DNA from: Methyloglobulus sp.
GTDB taxonomy: Bacteria > Pseudomonadota > Gammaproteobacteria > Methylococcales > Methylomonadaceae
Length of the DNA: 6,831 bases
Reading direction: 5' to 3'
Assembly: GCA_013140405.1 (NCBI GenBank)
Contig: JABFSV010000085.1
Location: 1 to 6,831 of the forward strand
The notes below the pieces were generated by a model. The model made no database searches and was not told where the DNA came from. It saw only the letters and a program-made list of their open reading frames with translations. Positions 6,445 through 6,831 of this stretch are shown here, in pieces. Both the position numbers and the translations under genes were made by a program. Each line of letters begins with the position of its first letter. Positions within the stretch are counted from its first letter, which is position 1.

Positions 6445-6831
6445 ATGCAAGTAATCAATACGATTGTTGGTTTGCGAAAAACGGTCAATACGTGGCGGAT
6501 GGCTGGCGAACGTATTGCTTTTGTCCCCACGATGGGTAATTTACATGCTGGACATCTAAAGCTGGTTGAAGAAGCCAAAAAGTCTGCGGATCGGGTTATT
6601 GCCAGTGTATTTGTCAATCCTACCCAATTCGGTGTGGATGAAGACTTTGATGCTTATCCACGTACTGAGGAAGATGATAAGCAAAAACTGGAAGCAGATG
6701 GAGTCGATTTACTGTTTTTACCCAGCGTTACCGAAATGTATGGTAAAGATGCAAAAACCGTTGTAAGCGTAAAAGACCTTTCTACATTGTGCTGCGGGGC
6801 ATCAAGACCAGGACATTTTGATGGCGTGGCA
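6445..6831 (+). CDS. panC: Pantothenate synthetase, N-terminal part (runs off right edge)
   Basis: Joins pantoate and beta-alanine using ATP, through a pantoyl-adenylate intermediate, to give pantothenate. The first 129 of about 280 codons are present. FVPTMGNLHAGHLKLVEEA (26-44) contains the nucleotidyl-transferase HxGH element (H34, H37). VFVNPTQFG (55-63), AYPRTEEDD and SRPGHFDGVA (120-129) are the pantoate- and ATP-site segments of the family. The gene starts 6 nt after the panB stop with only a weak TAAG as a possible ribosome site, consistent with co-translation in one operon. The C-terminal domain, including the KMSKS-like segment, is beyond the window. Confidence 0.97.
   Translation, partial: MQVINTIVGLRKTVNTWRMAGERIAFVPTMGNLHAGHLKLVEEAKKSADRVIASVFVNPTQFGVDEDFDAYPRTEEDDKQKLEADGVDLLFLPSVTEMYGKDAKTVVSVKDLSTLCCGASRPGHFDGVA

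Overview
The window is ordinary chromosomal DNA from a gammaproteobacterium. The support is the gene order pcnB-folK-panB-panC, proteins that read as close relatives of E. coli UbiD, oligopeptidase A, PcnB, HPPK, PanB and PanC, and moderate G+C. The exact genus cannot be read from the window. A Methylococcales-like or other environmental gammaproteobacterium is possible, but that is only a guess. No phage, CRISPR, toxin-antitoxin or defence gene is present, and I see no new multi-gene system.

Left half (1-3542), all on the minus strand, transcribed right to left: a possible 65-residue hydrophobic ORF (3542-3345), an RDD-family membrane protein (3311-2895), a 164-bp gap, prlC/opdA for the M3 zinc oligopeptidase A (2730-607), and the start of ubiD (610 to the left edge). 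ubiD begins at a GTG that overlaps the prlC stop by 4 bases (GTGA). prlC carries the strangest thing in the window: an in-frame, G+C-rich insert of about 26 codons, built from four consecutive perfect hairpins, just before the HEXXH zinc motif.

Middle (3543-3744): a divergent intergenic region of about 200 bp with a candidate promoter and Shine-Dalgarno sequence for pcnB.

Right half (3745-6831), all on the plus strand: pcnB (poly(A) polymerase I), folK (HPPK, folate synthesis), panB (ketopantoate hydroxymethyltransferase) and the first 129 codons of panC (pantothenate synthetase). They are tightly packed: a 17-nt gap, a 17-nt overlap and a 6-nt gap, so probably one operon. PanB and PanC are the first and last enzymes of pantothenate synthesis. 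PanB takes its one-carbon unit from methylene-tetrahydrofolate, so folK upstream makes metabolic sense. pcnB has no ATG, GTG or TTG that fits the family's N-terminus. Its reading frame and a Shine-Dalgarno sequence point to an ATT start, the rare start codon known for E. coli pcnB.
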